DNA from: Tetragenococcus sp041859945 | GTDB lineage: Bacteria > Bacillota > Bacilli > Lactobacillales > Enterococcaceae | Direction of reading: 5' to 3' | NCBI GenBank assembly: GCA_041859945.1 | Contig: JBFLGC010000005.1 | Span: forward strand, 1-64,000 | DNA length: 64,000 nt | Shown: piece after piece, positions 8,922 through 18,278 of the stretch | How positions within the stretch are numbered: position 1 is the first letter of the stretch | Layout: each line of letters opens with the position of its first letter | Made by a program: the position numbers and the translations under genes | Notes under the pieces: generated by a model | What the model was told of the DNA's origin: nothing | What the model saw: only the letters and a program-made list of their open reading frames with translations | The model's database searches: none

Positions 8922-9616
8922 GAAATCACCTCCTCGATCCACTTCAATTCTTGTTCCAAAGTGGCTATTTTTTCTTCCACTGCTCCGTTAGATGCTTTCA
9001 ACTGTTGGATGACTTTTTGCTTTTGCTTGGCTTGATGTTGCCACTTCTTCAAAAATACATCACTTTTTTTGCTCAATAAACAAGGGCCAAAAAATAGTTC
9101 TTTGTCCCCATAACAGACAAACTCAGCACCTTTTGCTACGATCACTTCATAGATTTTATGTTTATCACAAATGATTTCTTCTTGGGTGATTTGATAGCTA
9201 TGATCGTACAAGAAATGTCGTACTTGATCCTCATCAAGATTAGGCTGTAAGATCAGACACTCGCTGCCATTTATTTGTTGATTTTCTAGCGCCTTTTCTA
9301 AAATAGAGACGATCAATTGACCACCCATGCCAGCGATCACGACCGTGTCGATCGCATCTTTTGCTGTAATAGCCGCCAATCCATCAGCTAAACGAGGATA
9401 AATTTTATCTTCCAACCCACTTTTTCTGATTTGTCTTTGGGCAGATTCAAAAGGACCTTTTCTGACCTCGCCACTAATAGCAAAGTCGATCCTACCACTT
9501 TTCACTAAATATACTGGCAAATAAGCGTGATCAGAACCAATATCAGCTAGCCGTGCCCCAACTGGAACTTGGGCAGCAACACAGGCAAGCCGATCTGACA
9601 GCTGACCTTCATTCAT
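8918..9616 (-). CDS. trmK: tRNA (adenine(22)-N(1))-methyltransferase TrmK
   Basis: SAM-dependent methyltransferase that makes m1A22 in the D-arm of bacterial tRNAs. 232 residues: the N-terminal RLACVAAQVPVGARLADIGSDHAYLP region holds the SAM-binding loop (IGSDH), followed by VVIAGMGGQLI and ILQPN motifs of the family, and a C-terminal coiled-coil (KWQHQAKQKQKV to EELEQ-like repeats) that completes the tRNA-binding surface. SD AGAGGAAAAG. Overlaps the Nif3 gene by four bases, indicating translational coupling. Confidence 0.93.
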   Translation of the reverse strand: MNEGQLSDRLACVAAQVPVGARLADIGSDHAYLPVYLVKSGRIDFAISGEVRKGPFESAQRQIRKSGLEDKIYPRLADGLAAITAKDAIDTVVIAGMGGQLIVSILEKALENQQINGSECLILQPNLDEDQVRHFLYDHSYQITQEEIICDKHKIYEVIVAKGAEFVCYGDKELFFGPCLLSKKSDVFLKKWQHQAKQKQKVIQQLKASNGAVEEKIATLEQELKWIEEVIS

Positions 9617-9673
9617 AATCTTTTCCTCTCATTCAATCATTCTTTGACTAACTACACGATTTAAAAAAATCAT

Positions 9674-10114
9674 TTATTCATCAAGCAATTTGATTTCTTC
9701 AATAAAACGACCTGGTATTTGTGGTGGGATCGACATTGTCATGATAGCTGGCATAGAAACTGTCACTTGTACTTTTGAACCTGCTGAAAGTTTTGACAGT
9801 TCTGGGCTTTCGTCCCCTTCCAAATTAAAAATAACCCCATCTGATTCAAGACTAGCACTGATGTCCCCGGAATCTTTGCTAGCTACCACATCCACTAATA
9901 CTAACTGTTTATTGTCACCTTCTAACTCGATCGAAGAAACCGTAGCGCTAAATTTAGCCGGTTTTTCGGTCGCCTCCGTGGTCGCTTCAGTAGTTGCATT
10001 GGTGGCTTCTGGATCAGAAGTCTCACTTGATTCAGCTTGATTCTTCGAACTTGAACAAGCTGTTAAAAATAAAAATCCTAAAAGGATCACACTGATATTT
10101 TTAATAGCTTTCAT
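9674..10114 (-). CDS. Putative lipoprotein of unknown function
   Basis: 146 residues with a lipoprotein signal peptide: basic MKAIKN, hydrophobic core ISVILLGFLFL, lipobox LTAC at about residue 20. A Ser/Thr/Glu-rich linker (TTEATTEATEK) leads to a beta-rich globular domain (KFSATVSSIELEGDNKQL through GSKVQVTVSMPA). It should be lipid-anchored on the outer face of the membrane. SD AAAGGAG. It lies 20 bases after dnaI and may be cotranscribed, although no functional link to replication is apparent. I do not recognise the C-terminal domain. Confidence 0.85.
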   Translation of the reverse strand: MKAIKNISVILLGFLFLTACSSSKNQAESSETSDPEATNATTEATTEATEKPAKFSATVSSIELEGDNKQLVLVDVVASKDSGDISASLESDGVIFNLEGDESPELSKLSAGSKVQVTVSMPAIMTMSIPPQIPGRFIEEIKLLDE

Positions 10115-10133
10115 TAGAAAAGTCTCCTTTTTA

Positions 10134-11060
10134 TTATTCTTTACGTCGGTTTCTACCTTCCATTGTCACTTCAGTCGTCAAATAACGGATCCGTTCCATG
10201 ATGCGTTTAGCTTTCAATGGTTCTTCTTCTCCTCTTTGCGTGACTGAAAGATGGTTTTCTAACTCATTCATAGAAAAATTTGAAGAAAAAAAGGTGGCTA
10301 ATTCTTCTTGCATACGATATTGTAAGATGACTCCGAAAATATCATCTCGGATCCAACTGCTCATAGCATCAGCACCGATATCGTCAAGCATCAAAATCGG
10401 TGCCCGTTTGACGGATTCCAATTTTTCACCAACTTGATCTTTAGCGATGGCCTGTTTCATATCGACGGCAAAAGATGGAAAATGCAAGATTGTTGATGAA
10501 TGCCCTTCCTCTGCTAGCTCACGTGCAATCGCTCCTAATAAATAGGTTTTTCCTACACCAAAACTACCAACCAGATAAAGACCCTTATGAAATTGTTTAG
10601 GGGCGTCTTTGTAACTATCAATGAAATCTAGAGCAGCCTTGAAAGCATCCGCTCGTCCACCAGTGACTTCAAATTCAGTGATCCGTGCTTTTTGAATATC
10701 TTTAGGCATGTTAAGCGCTTGGATCCGGCCATATACTTCTTCACGATGACGCCTTTTTAATAAATCTTCGGTTGGCACATAGGTCACATCAACGGAATGA
10801 AAGTTCAATGCCAATTGAGGTTCATAACCTGGTGCGATCATGGTCGGATCATTGACCAGATATTTTTGTTTCTCTTGGACATATTCATATAGTTTAGCAT
10901 AACTCCGCTCAATATCCTCTTCTGTCAATTGCTCTTTATTAGCGTCCAGAAACTGATGCACATCCGGATCTCGGAGTGTTTCCTGCATCATTTCTTCATA
11001 ACGGATACGATAATTTTTACGACTCATGAGCTTATCTAAGTTTTTTCCTACATCCTCCAT
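10134..11060 (-). CDS. dnaI: Primosomal protein DnaI (helicase loader)
   Basis: AAA+ ATPase that loads the replicative helicase DnaC in Firmicutes, together with DnaB and DnaD. 308 residues: N-terminal helicase-binding domain (about 1-110), then the AAA+ domain with Walker A VGSFGVGKTYLLGA near residue 165, Walker B MLDDIGADA, and sensor region around TFFSSNFSM. The start codon overlaps the dnaB stop (TAATG), and GAAGGTGG precedes it, so the two proteins are translationally coupled. Confidence 0.95.
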   Translation of the reverse strand: MEDVGKNLDKLMSRKNYRIRYEEMMQETLRDPDVHQFLDANKEQLTEEDIERSYAKLYEYVQEKQKYLVNDPTMIAPGYEPQLALNFHSVDVTYVPTEDLLKRRHREEVYGRIQALNMPKDIQKARITEFEVTGGRADAFKAALDFIDSYKDAPKQFHKGLYLVGSFGVGKTYLLGAIARELAEEGHSSTILHFPSFAVDMKQAIAKDQVGEKLESVKRAPILMLDDIGADAMSSWIRDDIFGVILQYRMQEELATFFSSNFSMNELENHLSVTQRGEEEPLKAKRIMERIRYLTTEVTMEGRNRRKE

Positions 11061-12439
11061 TAATTTCCACCTTCTTTACGCTTTAAATATTCTTGTAAAC
11101 GTTGATTGATCGCAGCTTCTTTTTCTTTATCTTCAATATCGACTTGAGGCTTATCGACCCAGTCTGGCAACACTTCTTTACGGACAGCGTGTTTTTGACT
11201 AGCCGAGCGCTCCCAAGTCCGATTGTTTTTAGTCGTTTTTGCCTCTTTAACTAGCCCTCTGACATGTGTGATCGCAGCTTCGGGACTTTTGATTTCTTTT
11301 TCAGACCAATCAGTAGCAATCTTATCGACAAATTTCGCTTGTAAGGTCGTATTGTTTTGTACGACTAGAACATAATGCAACAATACATTAATCACGCTGT
11401 TAGGCAACGGGCTTTTTTCTACCAATGACTTTAATAGCCAACTTTCAGAGTTAGTCACAAAACTATGCTTTTCTTTTTTTAGAGCTTCTAAAAATGCATA
11501 TGGGGCATTCTCTTCACTCATTTGGATCACTTGGATATCAGCCTCACTAAAGCCGTTTTGTCTAAGTGTATTGAATCGTTTGACCTGATTTTGATCAGTG
11601 GCAAATTCACTCTTAGTCGACTCTGGTCGGTGATTTTTTTGTTCGATCCAACGACTCAATTTTTTAGGTTCGACCTTTCCATCAGCCAATTGTACGACAT
11701 CACTCATTAAATTCACCAGCGTTAATTCGTCATAACCATAAAGATCATGGTACAGGCTTAGTTGGCGTTTGAAGTCATTCGTAAAGTTTTCAATGGCAAT
11801 GAATTTCTTTTTAGCCAGAGCTTGCAAGAAGTCCCAATCTAAATCATTTTGGTCAAAAACTAGTGTAGCCGGCTCTATTTGATAGGCTTGAGCGACACGA
11901 TCTAATTCAGAAGATTTTTGACTAAAGTGATCCTCATTCAATTTTCCATAAATTTCCCGAAAATGGTGAGTGATTTCCCGGTAAGCCGATGTATCGACTT
12001 GTTTGGGTCTAAAACGTTCTTCTAATTGTCGAAATTTGCGTTCACCAACAAAATTTGTCAGCAAGAAGCTATAGGTACTATCTTTGAAAAACTCTTGCGG
12101 ATGGACAGGTTCTTCCAATTGATATAAAAACATCCTACCAAACTCAGGGTCTTCTTTGACAAATACTCGTAAAAGGCCCATTCCTTCTAATTGTTTTCTA
12201 GCTTTTAAAAAATCAGGTAAGCCGATATTCAAGGCATCCAACATATCTAAATGAACGAATTCATTCTCATGGTGATCATAAGCGTCCCCCAAAAAGCCAA
12301 AATATAAGGCTAGAGCTTGAGCGCCAATGATCGGTTGGTATAAGTAAATCAATCCCTCATTTCCGGCTTGTGTCAAAGGGATCTTCTTAAAAACCCGATA
12401 AATTTGATTTGGTTGAACTTCCTCCCAGGCACTCTTCAA
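11060..12439 (-). CDS. dnaB: Replication initiation and membrane attachment protein DnaB
   Basis: Firmicutes DnaB (not the E. coli helicase) works with DnaD and DnaI in helicase loading and replication restart. The protein has the N-terminal winged-helix DDBH1 part (PNQIYRVFKK, QPIIGAQALALYFGFL, IGLPDFLKARKQLEGMGLL) and a C-terminal DDBH2-like part around residues 290-400 with FSEADIQVI. I placed the start at a TTG (12439), 8 bases after AGGGGGA, giving MKSAWEEVQPNQ and 459 residues. An ATG at 12457 and a TTG at 12466 are in frame but have no SD. Lies just after nrdR, as in other Firmicutes. Confidence 0.92.
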   Translation of the reverse strand: MKSAWEEVQPNQIYRVFKKIPLTQAGNEGLIYLYQPIIGAQALALYFGFLGDAYDHHENEFVHLDMLDALNIGLPDFLKARKQLEGMGLLRVFVKEDPEFGRMFLYQLEEPVHPQEFFKDSTYSFLLTNFVGERKFRQLEERFRPKQVDTSAYREITHHFREIYGKLNEDHFSQKSSELDRVAQAYQIEPATLVFDQNDLDWDFLQALAKKKFIAIENFTNDFKRQLSLYHDLYGYDELTLVNLMSDVVQLADGKVEPKKLSRWIEQKNHRPESTKSEFATDQNQVKRFNTLRQNGFSEADIQVIQMSEENAPYAFLEALKKEKHSFVTNSESWLLKSLVEKSPLPNSVINVLLHYVLVVQNNTTLQAKFVDKIATDWSEKEIKSPEAAITHVRGLVKEAKTTKNNRTWERSASQKHAVRKEVLPDWVDKPQVDIEDKEKEAAINQRLQEYLKRKEGGN

Positions 12440-12470
12440 GGCTAGATTCCCCCTCATGTTATGCAACGGA

Positions 12471-12938
12471 TCAATCCGTATCTTTGGTTTTATCCACGAT
12501 ATCTTGTAATTCCTTCAAAAAGACCGACATATCTTTAAATTGCCGGTACACACTAGCAAAACGAATATAAGCGATCTCGTCCACATCTTTCAGATCTTCC
12601 ATGACAAATTCACCGATTTGTGTACTAGATACTTCATTTTCACCTAACTCACGGATCTTTGTTTCGACATGATCCACAATTTGTTCCATTTGCTCCATTG
12701 AAACGGGACGCTTTTCAGCCGAGCGAATAATGCCTCTTAAAATTTTTTCACGATTGAACTCTTCTCGAGCACCATTTTTCTTGATCACAAGTAACGGTGT
12801 TTCTTCGATTCTTTCAAAAGTCGTAAAGCGATAGCCACAATTTTCACATTCTCTTCTGCGACGAATCGTGCGTCCATCATCAGTCTGACGACTATCGATC
12901 ACGCGCGAATTATTATGATGACATTTTGGACAATGCAT
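12471..12938 (-). CDS. nrdR: Transcriptional repressor NrdR
   Basis: 155 residues. Zinc ribbon with C3-xx-C6 and C31-xx-C34 (MHCPKC and CENCG) binds NrdR boxes at ribonucleotide reductase promoters; the ATP-cone domain (about 49-139, starting VIKKNGAREEFNREKILRG) senses ATP/dATP. The nrd genes it would control are not in the window. SD AATGAGGTG. First gene of a run nrdR-dnaB-dnaI-lipoprotein-trmK-Nif3 with small gaps. A TATAAT lies at 13015-13020 on the minus strand but with no convincing -35. Confidence 0.96.
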   Translation of the reverse strand: MHCPKCHHNNSRVIDSRQTDDGRTIRRRRECENCGYRFTTFERIEETPLLVIKKNGAREEFNREKILRGIIRSAEKRPVSMEQMEQIVDHVETKIRELGENEVSSTQIGEFVMEDLKDVDEIAYIRFASVYRQFKDMSVFLKELQDIVDKTKDTD

Positions 12939-13042
12939 GATTTCACCTCATTTATAATTAAATTCCAAACATTTTACTTCATTAAAATTTTTAGTTATTG
13001 CTAAATCTAGTCTTATTATAACATGAATAACACTGATCTTTA

Positions 13043-13078
13043 CAAAAAATAAGCCAATCTTTAGAGAAAGGCTTATTT
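13043..13078 (-). terminator. Terminator after coaE
   Basis: AAATAAGCC pairs with GGCTTATTT around a 14-base loop, followed on the minus strand by a T run. It starts at the coaE stop and separates the coaE-mutM-polA group from nrdR. Confidence 0.85.
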
Positions 13079-13680
13079 TAGTATTCTATATATTTATTTT
13101 TTTTCAGCCACGCGTCCACTTGTGCGTTTAACTTTTCGATCGACCCTTGATTATCAAAAAGAATGTCAGCTCGTGCTTTCTTGTCTTCGATCGACCATTG
13201 GCTAGCTAATCTTTGCTCAGCCTCTTGAACCGTCAGATCATCTCTTTTCATCAAACGTTTTTTTTGTATCATCTCTGGCAAATAGACCACCGCGATTTGA
13301 TCGAAAAGCTCGCTATAATCAGCTTCATAAAGCAAGGGAATATCCACGATCACTAAAGGAAATTTGCCTTTTAACTTTTCGATATCAGCTAAGATCTTAG
13401 TCCGTATCGCTTCATCCAATAAGTGATCGAGAAGTTGTCTTTTACCCGTCTCATGAAAAATGATTTGACCTAGTTTTTTACGATCTAAAGAGCCTGTGGG
13501 TAACAGGATCCCTGCTCCAAAAGTCGAGACGATCTTTGCTAAACCGACTGTCCCAGGTTCAACGATTTCTCGTGCCACCACATCTGCATCGATGACTGGA
13601 AATCCATATTCTTTAAAGCGAGCCACAGCGGTACTTTTTCCCGTAGCTATCCCACCTGTGATCCCTAAAGTGAAGGTCAT
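13078..13680 (-). CDS. coaE: Dephospho-CoA kinase
   Basis: Last step of coenzyme A synthesis: phosphorylates the 3'-hydroxyl of dephospho-CoA with ATP. 200 residues from ATG 13680 (MTFTLGITGGIATGKST), with the P-loop GGIATGKST near the N-terminus, VIDADVVARE for substrate binding, and the lid region with KKRLMKRDDLTVQEAEQRLASQ. SD AAGGAG. The ATG overlaps the mutM stop as ATGA, so a longer upstream frame is not used. Confidence 0.95.
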   Translation of the reverse strand: MTFTLGITGGIATGKSTAVARFKEYGFPVIDADVVAREIVEPGTVGLAKIVSTFGAGILLPTGSLDRKKLGQIIFHETGKRQLLDHLLDEAIRTKILADIEKLKGKFPLVIVDIPLLYEADYSELFDQIAVVYLPEMIQKKRLMKRDDLTVQEAEQRLASQWSIEDKKARADILFDNQGSIEKLNAQVDAWLKKNKYIEY

Positions 13681-14522
13681 TTTGCATTTCTCCTTTTTAA
13701 CTTTTGACAATGTGGGCAGAAATGCGTACCGCGCTGACCGACTTTGATCTTAACAATCGGCGTTTGACAGCGCGGACAAGGCTGACCCGTTTTGCCATAA
13801 GCATTTAAAGCTACTTGAAAATGACCGGCTTCCCCTAGTGCATTGGTATAGGAACGGATCGTGGTACCACCCGCTTTTACGGCACGATCAAGAACGACAA
13901 TGATCATATCGTGTAAAGCAATGACTTCTTTTTTGGTCAGGCTATTGGCCGGCCGTTCAGGATGGATCTTGGCTTCCCACAAAACTTCATCTGCATAGAT
14001 ATTCCCTAGACCTGCGACTGTTGTTTGATCAAGTAATTGGGTCTTGATAGCTCGTGACGAATAATGCAATTTTTCTTGAAACGCACTAAGTTCGAAGGTT
14101 TCTTCAGTAGGCTCAGGTCCTAAAAGCGCCAAACTTTTATAACTAAGTGCCGTGTCTTTAGGAACTAAGGCCATGCGTCCAAATTTGCGGACATCATGAT
14201 AAGAAAGCTGGCTGCCATCTGTGAAATGAAAGATCACATGCGTATGTTTGGGATTTTCCACTAAACTCTTTTCTTGAAAATCGTACTTTCCTTCCATACG
14301 CAAATGGGAGATCAAATCAGCATCTGATAGTTTAAAAATCAAATATTTACCACGACGATCCACATCTAGGATCGTTTGTCCGATCAATTCTTGCGTAAAA
14401 TCACGGACATCAGGATATTCGACGATCCGATCCCAAAGTACATCCACTGAAATGATCGTTTTGCCTTGGACCAACTGTTTGATTCCTTTACGGACGGTTT
14501 CAACTTCTGGTAATTCTGGCAC
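13677..14522 (-). CDS. mutM: Formamidopyrimidine-DNA glycosylase
   Basis: Base-excision repair enzyme that removes 8-oxoguanine and formamidopyrimidines and nicks the strand. The start is fixed by chemistry: the catalytic residue must be Pro2, so translation begins at the GTG at 14522 (MPELPEVETV) and not at the in-frame ATG at 14531. Glu3, the conserved Lys near residue 57 (RRGKYLIF), the H2TH region (GLGNIYADEVL) and a C-terminal zinc finger (CPRC...CPHC) are all intact. 281 residues. Sits between polA and coaE, a common order in lactic acid bacteria. Confidence 0.96.
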   Translation of the reverse strand: MPELPEVETVRKGIKQLVQGKTIISVDVLWDRIVEYPDVRDFTQELIGQTILDVDRRGKYLIFKLSDADLISHLRMEGKYDFQEKSLVENPKHTHVIFHFTDGSQLSYHDVRKFGRMALVPKDTALSYKSLALLGPEPTEETFELSAFQEKLHYSSRAIKTQLLDQTTVAGLGNIYADEVLWEAKIHPERPANSLTKKEVIALHDMIIVVLDRAVKAGGTTIRSYTNALGEAGHFQVALNAYGKTGQPCPRCQTPIVKIKVGQRGTHFCPHCQKLKRRNAK

Positions 14523-14536
14523 ATCCTCCACCCCCT

Positions 14537-17182
14537 TTATTTAGCATCATACCATGTTTTTCCCCAATTGCTGTCAGTGATCAGAGGTACCTTCAAAGAG
14601 ACAGCATTTTCCATGACTTCTTTGACTAGCTGATCCAAACGTTTTAAGTCTTTTTCAGCCACTTCGAAAACTAATTCATCGTGGACTTGTAAGAGCATCG
14701 TCGCCGCGATTTTTTCCTCTTGTAAACGGCGATCCAATTCGATCATGGCGATCTTCAAAATATCAGCGGCACTACCCTGGATCGGTGTATTGATCGCCGT
14801 TCGTTCTGCAAACGAACGTAAGTTGAAATTGCGTGAATTGATATCTGGTAAATAACGTCTTCTATGATATAAAGTTTCCACATAGCCCTGGTCTTTGGCT
14901 TCGCGGACGATCTCGTCCATATATTTTTTGACACCAGGATAGCGGTCAAAATAGGTATCGATATAATTTTGCGCTTCTTTTCTAGAAATACCTAGATTTT
15001 GTGAAAGGCCGTAATCGGAAATGCCATAAACGATCCCGAAGTTGACCGCTTTGGCGCGACGACGCATATTGGGCGTAACATCTTCTGCCTTTTCGATCCC
15101 AAAAACACGCATCGCCGTACTGGCATGGATATCTTGCCCTTCGATAAAGGCTTGTTGCAAATGTTCATCATTAGAAATATGGGCCAAGACCCGTAGTTCG
15201 ATTTGCGAATAATCGGAAGAATACAGGAGCCAATCTTTTTCTCTTGGTACAAAGGCCTGGCGGATCTTACGGCCTTCCTCCAAGCGGATCGGGATGTTTT
15301 GTAAATTTGGATCCACTGAACTCAAACGACCGGTTTGTGTCAAAGTCTGCACATAGCGCGTATGGACTTTGTCGTCATTTTGGATCACTTTTAGCAAACC
15401 TTCGACATACGTCGATTGGATCTTAGCGACTTGGCGATATTCTAAGATATCTTCGATGATTGGTGCTTGATCTTTCAATTTTTCAAGCACATCGACCGCC
15501 GTGGAGTAACCGGTTTTGGTCTTCTTGATGACTGGTAATCCCATTTTTTCAAATAAAATCACCCCTAGTTGTTTAGGAGAATTCAAGTTGAAAGTTTCAC
15601 CGGCTTGTTCAAAAATTTTATTTTCGATTTCAGCTAGACGTTCGGCAAATTCACCTTTCATCGCCGTCAAACGACTGGCGTCGACACGAATCCCACTGAT
15701 CTCCATTTCAGCTAAAATATGGGCTAAGGGTAGTTCGATATCATAAAATAACGGCGTTTGTCCTTTTTTATCCAGTTCCGCTTTTAAAACATCGGTCAAA
15801 ATATAAATGGCTTTGATCTTGCGAGCTAAATGAGCAAAAAATTCCTCTTCATCAGTAGGTAGTCCGCGTTTGGCACCCTTACCGTAAACAGCATCGTCAC
15901 TACGAATATCCTTATAATCATAATGATTGGCAATGCCAGCGATATCGTTGCTATTATCTTTGGTATCTAACAAGTAAGCGGCCAGTAATAAATCGAAAGT
16001 GATTCCTTTTGGTCGGCCGATATAGCGATTTAAAGCAACTTGCATGGCTTTGACATCAAAGACGCATTTCTTTTTCGTTTCATCGAAAAGCCAATTTTTA
16101 AAAGTCTCTTCTTCCAGAACTCCTAAAGAATCTGTTACATAAATTTTCTTAGGTGTTCCCCAGGCCAGTCCTACAATATCCTCTAGATGATAATTTTCGC
16201 CTAACATTTCCACATAGAAAGCTGAGTCATCAGTAAACATTTCTGGAGTGACTTTATCGACAACTTCAAATAAGACATCCTCCATGGCGTCGGTGGATTC
16301 TTGAATGTCTAATTTGTCCAAAAATGATTGGAAATTCATTTCTTGATAAAAAGGAACTAATTTTTCAAGATCATAGCCACCATATTTTAAAGCATCGATC
16401 TTAACATCGACTGGTGCCTCGGTATTGATCGTTGCCAATTGTTTAGAAAGCAAGGCTTGTTCTTTGTCTTCGATCAGATGCTCTTTCATTTTACTGGCTT
16501 TCATTTCAGCAATATGTTCGTAGACTCCTTCAACAGAACCATAATCGTTCAACAATTTTATGGCTGTTTTTTCGCCGATTTTAGTCACACCCGGGATATT
16601 GTCTGAGGAATCCCCTGCTAGTCCTTTCATATCAATGATTTGCTTAGGTCTTAGACCATTATACTTTTCCGCGATATGTTCAGGCGTATATTTTTCGATT
16701 TCAGTCACACCTTTTAAAGTGATCGCGACCGTGATATCTTTTGTTGCCAGTTGTGTCAAATCACGATCGCCAGTCAAAATAATGACATCAAATTTTTCTT
16801 TATCCGCCCGCGTTGCTAACGTTCCTATAATATCATCCGCTTCATAGTTGTCCAATTCATAATATTGCATACCTAAGGCTTGGACCAATTCACGGATATA
16901 TGGTAACTGTTCACGGAATTCGCCCGGTGTCTTGGCTCGTCCGCCTTTGTAGTCAGCATACATCGCATTACGAAAAGTAGTTTTTCCCGCATCAAAAGCC
17001 ACCAAAACATGCGTTGGTTGTATCTGTTTCAGATAATTTTCAAACATGAGGTTAAAAGAATAAATGGCATTGGTATGTAAACCATTCGGATTTTTGAACC
17101 GTTCTAATGAACCATTTAAAGCATAAAAGGCACGAAAGGCCACACTGTTGCCGTCTACTAATAATAATTTATCTTTAGCCAT
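14537..17182 (-). CDS. polA: DNA polymerase I
   Basis: Repair and Okazaki-fragment polymerase. 881 residues: N-terminal 5'-3' exonuclease (about 1-295; LLLVDGNSVAFRAFYAL, DNYEADDIIGT, GDRDLTQL, GLAGDSSDNIPGV), a 3'-5' exonuclease fold (about 310-470), and the polymerase domain with motif A YSSDYSQIELR, motif B RRRAKAVNFGIVYG and motif C QVHDELVFEV. In the proofreading fold the metal-binding DxE of E. coli is replaced by FYVEML, and the domain resembles the inactive one of Geobacillus Pol I, so proofreading is probably lost. SD AAAGGAG. Full length. Confidence 0.97.
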   Translation of the reverse strand: MAKDKLLLVDGNSVAFRAFYALNGSLERFKNPNGLHTNAIYSFNLMFENYLKQIQPTHVLVAFDAGKTTFRNAMYADYKGGRAKTPGEFREQLPYIRELVQALGMQYYELDNYEADDIIGTLATRADKEKFDVIILTGDRDLTQLATKDITVAITLKGVTEIEKYTPEHIAEKYNGLRPKQIIDMKGLAGDSSDNIPGVTKIGEKTAIKLLNDYGSVEGVYEHIAEMKASKMKEHLIEDKEQALLSKQLATINTEAPVDVKIDALKYGGYDLEKLVPFYQEMNFQSFLDKLDIQESTDAMEDVLFEVVDKVTPEMFTDDSAFYVEMLGENYHLEDIVGLAWGTPKKIYVTDSLGVLEEETFKNWLFDETKKKCVFDVKAMQVALNRYIGRPKGITFDLLLAAYLLDTKDNSNDIAGIANHYDYKDIRSDDAVYGKGAKRGLPTDEEEFFAHLARKIKAIYILTDVLKAELDKKGQTPLFYDIELPLAHILAEMEISGIRVDASRLTAMKGEFAERLAEIENKIFEQAGETFNLNSPKQLGVILFEKMGLPVIKKTKTGYSTAVDVLEKLKDQAPIIEDILEYRQVAKIQSTYVEGLLKVIQNDDKVHTRYVQTLTQTGRLSSVDPNLQNIPIRLEEGRKIRQAFVPREKDWLLYSSDYSQIELRVLAHISNDEHLQQAFIEGQDIHASTAMRVFGIEKAEDVTPNMRRRAKAVNFGIVYGISDYGLSQNLGISRKEAQNYIDTYFDRYPGVKKYMDEIVREAKDQGYVETLYHRRRYLPDINSRNFNLRSFAERTAINTPIQGSAADILKIAMIELDRRLQEEKIAATMLLQVHDELVFEVAEKDLKRLDQLVKEVMENAVSLKVPLITDSNWGKTWYDAK

Positions 17183-17541
17183 TGTTTTATCTCCTTTTCG
17201 GTTTCAACTTGCTACCTTTCATTTTAACAAAGAAATGCCAGAATTGCGATCGATTCATACAATACGAAGCAAACAAAATTTTGTTTTAATTTTTTGACGC
17301 TTTTTAAAAATTGTCTTTAAACCAAGCTGACAATAAAGGATCCGTTTTTGATAGACTTTTTTACATTCTGCTTTTGTGGTGCAAAGATCACATTTCTTCC
17401 TCCACATTTTTCTCATTTAGCTCATGACAGCCCGATTCCATACAGCTTGATAATATGCCTTCAAATCATAAAAATTTCATAATTTTGGAAGTAATTATTT
17501 TCTGGAACGCGCCTTATAAATGCACAAAATGGATTTTAAGC
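17183..17541. other. Intergenic stretch between polA and the BI-1 gene
   Basis: About 360 bases without a supported gene. It holds the polA leader and, at 17271-17286, a perfect 16-base palindrome AAACAAAATTTTGTTT about 90 bases before the polA start; it could be an operator but is AT-rich and may be chance. A TAAAAT lies about 40 bases before polA, without a good -35. No repeat-family copy here. Confidence 0.5.
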
Positions 17542-17582
17542 AAAAAAAAATAAGAAACGATCCATCGAATACCCGGATCGCT
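17542..17582 (-). terminator. Terminator after the BI-1 gene
   Basis: CGATCC (17558-17563) pairs with GGATCG (17575-17580); on the minus strand a T-rich tail including nine consecutive T follows. It lies 15 bases beyond the stop codon. Confidence 0.8.
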
Positions 17583-17594
17583 TCATTATATCTT

Positions 17595-18278
17595 TTAGTC
17601 TCTTGAGAAAATGCGCAAAAGTGATAAGAAAATATTGATGAAATCAAGATACAAGTTTAAAGCCATGTAAGCCGCAAAACCTGTATTATCTTGACCTTCT
17701 GTTGCAAAATAGAGATGGCGGATCTGTTGATTATCATAGGCAGTCAAACCCACAAAAATCAAGACGGTAGCAAAAGAAAGAAAATAATCGACCGGGGCAC
17801 TTTGCATGAATACATTGATCAAAGTCGCTAGAATAATCCCAATCAATAATCCAATACCAGCACGTCCGATGCCGCTTAGATCTCGTTTAGTAAATGTACC
17901 GATCAAAGACATTGTTACAAAAGTCACGGCTGCCACCAGAAAAGCTTTTTCAGTGACTGCTGAGCTATAAAAAGCTAACGTGATCGATAGGACCAAGCCA
18001 TTTAGTAAAGAATAGACGATAAAACCAGCTACTGTAAGGGAAGGATTCTTCTTTGCCTTGGCACTTAATAAAATCACTAAAGCAATTTCAACCAACCAAA
18101 TGCCAGTGATCCCTAAAGGAAACTTTGTCAAAAAATTCACTGTTTGTTCTGGAAAAACTTGCATGCCTAAAAAAGCTGATAAAGCACTCAGCCCCAACCC
18201 CATCGCAAAAAAGCCATAAACCTTGCCATAAAAGCGATTCAAGCCTTGCACTTCAACTGTGGGATTTTCGTTATTCAT
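17595..18278 (-). CDS. Bax inhibitor-1/YccA family membrane protein
   Basis: 227 residues with seven hydrophobic helices. Family marks include the N-terminal LNRFYGKVYGFFAMGLGLSALSAF, the central FIVYSLLNGLVLS, and the C-terminal TAYDNQQIRHLY followed by ALNLYLDFINIFLSLLRIF. Members in bacteria (YetJ) are pH-sensitive calcium leak channels; the physiological role here is unknown. The start codon overlaps the end of the hotdog-protein gene by 8 bases, so they are cotranscribed. Confidence 0.9.
   Translation of the reverse strand: MNNENPTVEVQGLNRFYGKVYGFFAMGLGLSALSAFLGMQVFPEQTVNFLTKFPLGITGIWLVEIALVILLSAKAKKNPSLTVAGFIVYSLLNGLVLSITLAFYSSAVTEKAFLVAAVTFVTMSLIGTFTKRDLSGIGRAGIGLLIGIILATLINVFMQSAPVDYFLSFATVLIFVGLTAYDNQQIRHLYFATEGQDNTGFAAYMALNLYLDFINIFLSLLRIFSRD

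Noticed and set aside
17271..17286. Palindrome AAACAAAATTTTGTTT as a defined operator
   Set aside because: AT-rich and without a matching known regulator; kept only as a note in the intergenic entry.
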